This document shows, piece by piece, positions 21,161 to 21,601 of a stretch of 21,601 bases of DNA. Position 1 is the stretch's first letter; the number at the start of each line of letters is the position of its first letter. Source of the DNA: Candidatus Gallimonas caecicola (GTDB lineage: Bacteria > Bacillota > Clostridia > Christensenellales > Borkfalkiaceae); contig CAJFNH010000006.1 in assembly GCA_904394195.1 (NCBI GenBank), positions 1 to 21,601 on the forward strand. Reading direction: 5' to 3'. The position numbers and the translations under genes were made by a program. Below the pieces are notes generated by a model that saw only the letters and a program-made list of their open reading frames with translations, ran no database searches and had not been told where the DNA came from.

Positions 21161-21189
21161 ATTATATGCGATTTCCGCCCGTCCGTCAA
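21161..21189 (-). promoter_or_regulatory. Strong sigma-A-type promoter of rpmH-rnpA-yidD-yidC-jag
   Basis: On the minus strand TTGACG (21184-21189), a 17-bp spacer and a perfect TATAAT (21161-21166), followed by a run of eight A. The -35 is only 4 nt past the dnaN stop, so dnaN read-through could also feed the operon. Confidence 0.9.
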
Positions 21190-21193
21190 GCGA

Positions 21194-21601
21194 TTATGCG
21201 GCGTTTCTGACGGGCAAAATCAGATAAAGGCTCTCTTTTCCCTGCTCGTTCTGCAGGATGAAGGGGGATACCGCGCCGTTGAAGGAAATGGCGACCTTCT
21301 CCTCTTCCAGCGCCCGCAGCGCGTCGAGAAGGTACTTCGCGTTCATGGAAATGGTGAGCTCCACGCCCTCCACCTGCGCCTTCACCACCTCGGCAACGTT
21401 GCCGAAGTCGGACACGGAGGAGATCTTCGCGCAGTCCTGTGCGATCTCCATGGTGATGAGGTTGTTCTTGTCCCCGCGGATGAGGATGGCGGCGCGCTCC
21501 ACGGAGGCGATGAGCTCTTCCTTTTCCAGCGTGACCACCGTCGAAAAGTTGGAGGGCACCACGTTCTCCTTGCGGATAAAGTCGCCCTGATAGAGGCGGG
21601 A
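21194..21601 (-). CDS. dnaN: DNA polymerase III beta clamp, C-terminal third (cut by window edge)
   Basis: The last 135 residues of the sliding clamp; the 5' part is outside the window. Recognisable are SRLYQGDFIRKENVVPSNF and the third clamp domain: STVVTLEKEELIASVERAAIL, NNLITMEI, VEGVELTISMNAKYLLDAL, and the C-terminal YLILPVRNAA that forms part of the partner-binding pocket. The frame stays open to the edge. It reads directly toward rpmH on the same strand. This differs from the common Bacillota arrangement, in which rpmH diverges from dnaA-dnaN. Confidence 0.93.
   Translation of the reverse strand, partial: SRLYQGDFIRKENVVPSNFSTVVTLEKEELIASVERAAILIRGDKNNLITMEIAQDCAKISSVSDFGNVAEVVKAQVEGVELTISMNAKYLLDALRALEEEKVAISFNGAVSPFILQNEQGKESLYLILPVRNAA

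Overview
The window reads as a chromosomal segment beside the replication-origin gene cluster of a Gram-positive, endospore-lineage bacterium (Bacillota, Clostridia type). The evidence is the run dnaN - rpmH - rnpA - yidD - yidC - jag, a parA/parB pair with two parS sites of the Bacillus type, a YyaC-family sporulation protein, and Gram-positive style lipoproteins and promoters. Coding DNA is GC-rich (I estimate about 55-60 %), except for an AT-rich trough near 13.9-15.3 kb. An uncultured gut clostridium, for example of the Christensenellales, would fit, but the sequence does not prove that. Nearly everything is transcribed on the minus strand; only two small genes near 16-17 kb are on plus.

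From right to left, in the direction of transcription: the 3' third of dnaN enters at the right edge. A strong promoter just past its stop drives rpmH, rnpA, yidD, yidC and jag (translation, RNase P and membrane protein insertion), ending in a terminator. A small FMN-type oxidoreductase gene follows. Then come a hairpin-rich gap, a 76-codon gene of unknown function and yyaC (both plus strand), and divergently cvpA. A gene-poor AT-rich stretch of about 1.1 kb carries two parS sites. It precedes ftsH - parA - parB, which look like one operon. A striking set of inverted repeats separates parB from a TIR-domain protein fused to a GNAT-like acetyltransferase domain.

The left 9 kb is a carbohydrate-use locus. 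A strong promoter and a 0.28 kb leader with a terminator-like hairpin precede a very large (967 aa) lipoprotein solute-binding protein. Two CUT1-type ABC permeases follow, with a strong hairpin between binding protein and permeases. After a terminator, a second promoter drives two GH43 glycosidases with the C-terminal domain of endo-arabinanases. One is a surface lipoprotein; the other has no signal peptide and 16 cysteines, so it is probably cytoplasmic. A plausible scheme is that the surface enzyme cuts arabinan-like polysaccharide, the ABC system imports the oligosaccharides, and the cytoplasmic enzyme finishes them. No ATPase gene is present, so a shared one encoded elsewhere is likely.

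Most unusual points: the TIR-GNAT fusion next to parABS with a four-copy inverted repeat between them; an exact in-frame 57-bp tandem duplication across the active-site IDP motif of one GH43; the oversized binding protein; a YidC with about 235 extra extracytoplasmic residues; a Jag with a long RG-rich tail; and dnaN reading directly into rpmH rather than lying beyond a divergent dnaA.
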